A stretch of 6,580 bases of DNA. Origin: Anaerolineae bacterium (GTDB lineage Bacteria > Chloroflexota > Anaerolineae > B4-G1 > SLSP01). Location: the NCBI GenBank assembly GCA_016927095.1, contig JAFGNI010000266.1:1-6580 (forward strand). Direction: 5' to 3'. Shown here in pieces: positions 5,333-6,580 of the stretch (position 1 is its first letter; every line of letters starts with the position of its first letter). The position numbers and the translations under genes were made by a program. The notes under the pieces are model-generated. The model had not been told where the DNA came from. It saw only the letters and a list, made by a program, of their open reading frames with translations, and searched no databases.

Positions 5333-6580
5333 ATGGATATGCCGCTGCTCAAAACCAAACTCTATACGCCGCCGTCGCGTCCGGGTCTGGTGCCGCGCCC
5401 GCATCTGCTTGCCCGGCTGGCTGAGGGCGTATGTCCTGCGTGCAAACTCACGCTTGTCTCAGCCCCTGCCGGTTTCGGAAAAACCACGTTGGTTAGCGAG
5501 TGGGTTCACCAGGTCAACGTTCCCGTGGCCTGGGTGTCGTTGGATCGAGAAGACAACGATCTCGCCCGGATCCTCAATTACCTGGTGGCAGCGCTCCAGA
5601 CCATCGATCCCGCATTGGGCAAAGAGACCTTGGCTATGCTTCAGTTACCTCAGCCCAGGCCTACTGAAGCGCTGCTGGGCCCCTTGGTCAACGATTTGGC
5701 AGAACAAACCGAGCCCGTTGTGTTGGTCTTGGACGATTACCACGAGATCATAGCGGAGCCTGTTCACGACGCTCTACTCTTCCTGCTCCATACGCTGCCC
5801 CCAAACGGACATCTGGTGATCGCCACCCGTACCGACCCACCATGGCCATTGGCCCGGATGCGAACGCGCCGCGAGATGATCGAGCTCCGTGCTCAGGATC
5901 TGCGCTTCACCTTGGACGAAGCCGCAGTGTTTCTGCGCAACGCGACCGGGCTTGCATTGCCGGCAAAGAGCATCAGCGAGCTCGATGCGCGTACGGAAGG
6001 TTGGATCGCCGGGCTACAGATGGCGGCACTTGCGATGCAATTGCCTGTTGCGATGCAAGTGCCTGTTGCGATGCAGAGAAGCGACACCGCGCGTGCTGAG
6101 GCCTTGATCGAGGCCTTCAGCGGTAGCCACCGCTTTGTCCTGGACTACCTACTGGAAGAAGTCCTTGATCGCCAAGATGACGAGATCGAGACGTTTCTGC
6201 TCCACACCTCGATCCTCGATCGCTTGACGGCGCCGCTGTGCGATGCTGTGTTGGCCGGGGTAAGGGATGACACCCCTCCTGCTCCGCCAGATAGCCAATC
6301 GATCCTGGCCCATCTAGAACGCGCTAACCTGTTTCTCGTTCCCCTGGATGACGAGCGTTGTTGGTATCGCTACCACCATCTCTTTGCCGACTTGCTGCGC
6401 AAGCGGTTGCATGACACATATCCCGATCACGTCTCCAGAGATCATATGCGGGCCAGTGCGTGGTATGAGAGCCAGGGTGCAATCCACGAAGCGGTCATGC
6501 ACGCCCAAGCGGCAGGCGACGAGGATCGGCTGGTCTATCTCCTAGAACGCTATGCCGGACAGGCACTTATGCAGGGCGAA
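5333..6580 (+). CDS. MalT/LuxR-type STAND transcriptional regulator, 3' end outside window
   Basis: 416 codons are visible with no stop before the window edge; the family usually runs to roughly 850-950 residues, so about half is missing. The start PLLKTKLYTPPSRPGLVPRPHL is the family's typical N-terminus. A P-loop NTPase (NB-ARC/STAND) domain follows, with Walker A at APAGFGKTT (44-52) and Walker B at VVLVLDDYHE (129-138). ATRTDPPWPLARMR (from 164) is the sensor-like region, then EGWIAGLQMAAL (from 222), FSGSHRFVLDYLLEEVL and YRYHHLFADLLRKRL. In MalT-like proteins an inducer and ATP drive oligomerisation, and a C-terminal LuxR HTH, not seen here, binds DNA. Two starts are possible, ATG 5333 and ATG 5339. 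AGGGG at 5316-5320 sits 12 nt before the first, a loose but usable spacing. The gene may be read through from the ATPase. Residues 237-248 are an in-frame duplication (LPVAMQ VPVAMQ). The ligand and targets are unknown. Confidence 0.93.
   Translation, partial: MDMPLLKTKLYTPPSRPGLVPRPHLLARLAEGVCPACKLTLVSAPAGFGKTTLVSEWVHQVNVPVAWVSLDREDNDLARILNYLVAALQTIDPALGKETLAMLQLPQPRPTEALLGPLVNDLAEQTEPVVLVLDDYHEIIAEPVHDALLFLLHTLPPNGHLVIATRTDPPWPLARMRTRREMIELRAQDLRFTLDEAAVFLRNATGLALPAKSISELDARTEGWIAGLQMAALAMQLPVAMQVPVAMQRSDTARAEALIEAFSGSHRFVLDYLLEEVLDRQDDEIETFLLHTSILDRLTAPLCDAVLAGVRDDTPPAPPDSQSILAHLERANLFLVPLDDERCWYRYHHLFADLLRKRLHDTYPDHVSRDHMRASAWYESQGAIHEAVMHAQAAGDEDRLVYLLERYAGQALMQGE
6041..6076 (+). repeat. 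18-bp in-frame tandem duplication inside the regulator
   Basis: Two 18-bp units, 6041-6058 and 6059-6076, share TGCCTGTTGCGATGCA and differ only at the first and last bases. The 3' half of a third unit (TTGCGATGCAA, 6030-6040) precedes them. The translation is AMQ-LPVAMQ-VPVAMQ, following the conserved WIAGLQMAAL helix. The reading frame is preserved, so the repeat adds 12 residues without breaking the gene. Confidence 0.85.

Overview
The window looks like chromosomal DNA of a Chloroflexota-type bacterium. This is inferred mainly from the last gene, a MalT/LuxR-type STAND regulator whose N-terminus (PLLKTKLYTPPSRPG) is typical of the large paralogous families in that phylum, and from a second, decayed piece of the same kind of gene at the left end. 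Every supported gene lies on the + strand. There is no tRNA, rRNA, CRISPR array or recognisable transposase.

Left part (1-2160): a strong hairpin terminator (14-54) closes a gene lying outside the window. It is followed by a remnant of the C-terminal TPR part of a LuxR/MalT regulator (61-354). Next is a small protein with two membrane helices (445-720), whose stop overlaps an ATG that has an excellent ribosome-binding site (ATGA, 717-720). The gene that should start there is a serine hydrolase of the class C beta-lactamase/penicillin-binding fold (reading frame open 721-2094), but that ATG is in the wrong frame and reaches a stop after nine codons. The hydrolase frame is instead continuous with the upstream membrane protein except for a single TGA. 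The hydrolase is closed by a second terminator (2118-2158), which is nearly the same sequence as the one at 14-54 and includes a compensated base-pair change.

Middle (2160-2504): no convincing gene. It contains a plausible sigma70-like promoter (perfect TATAAT at 2336-2341) and a leader of about 160 nt.

Right part (2505-6580): a complete P2-type (SERCA-like) cation-transporting P-type ATPase with all catalytic motifs and most Ca2+ ligands. After a 56-nt gap comes the start of the MalT-like regulator, which runs off the right edge before its TPR and HTH parts are complete. The regulator carries an in-frame 18-bp tandem duplication (6041-6076).

Functionally, the ATPase would expel or sequester a divalent cation, probably Ca2+. 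The hydrolase would act on an unknown ester, amide or peptide substrate, with the small membrane protein as a possible partner or anchor. The regulator may be co-transcribed with the ATPase, but its ligand is unknown. The points most worth a second look are the reading-frame break at the start of the hydrolase, the paired covarying hairpins that bracket the left cassette, and the decayed regulator fragment.
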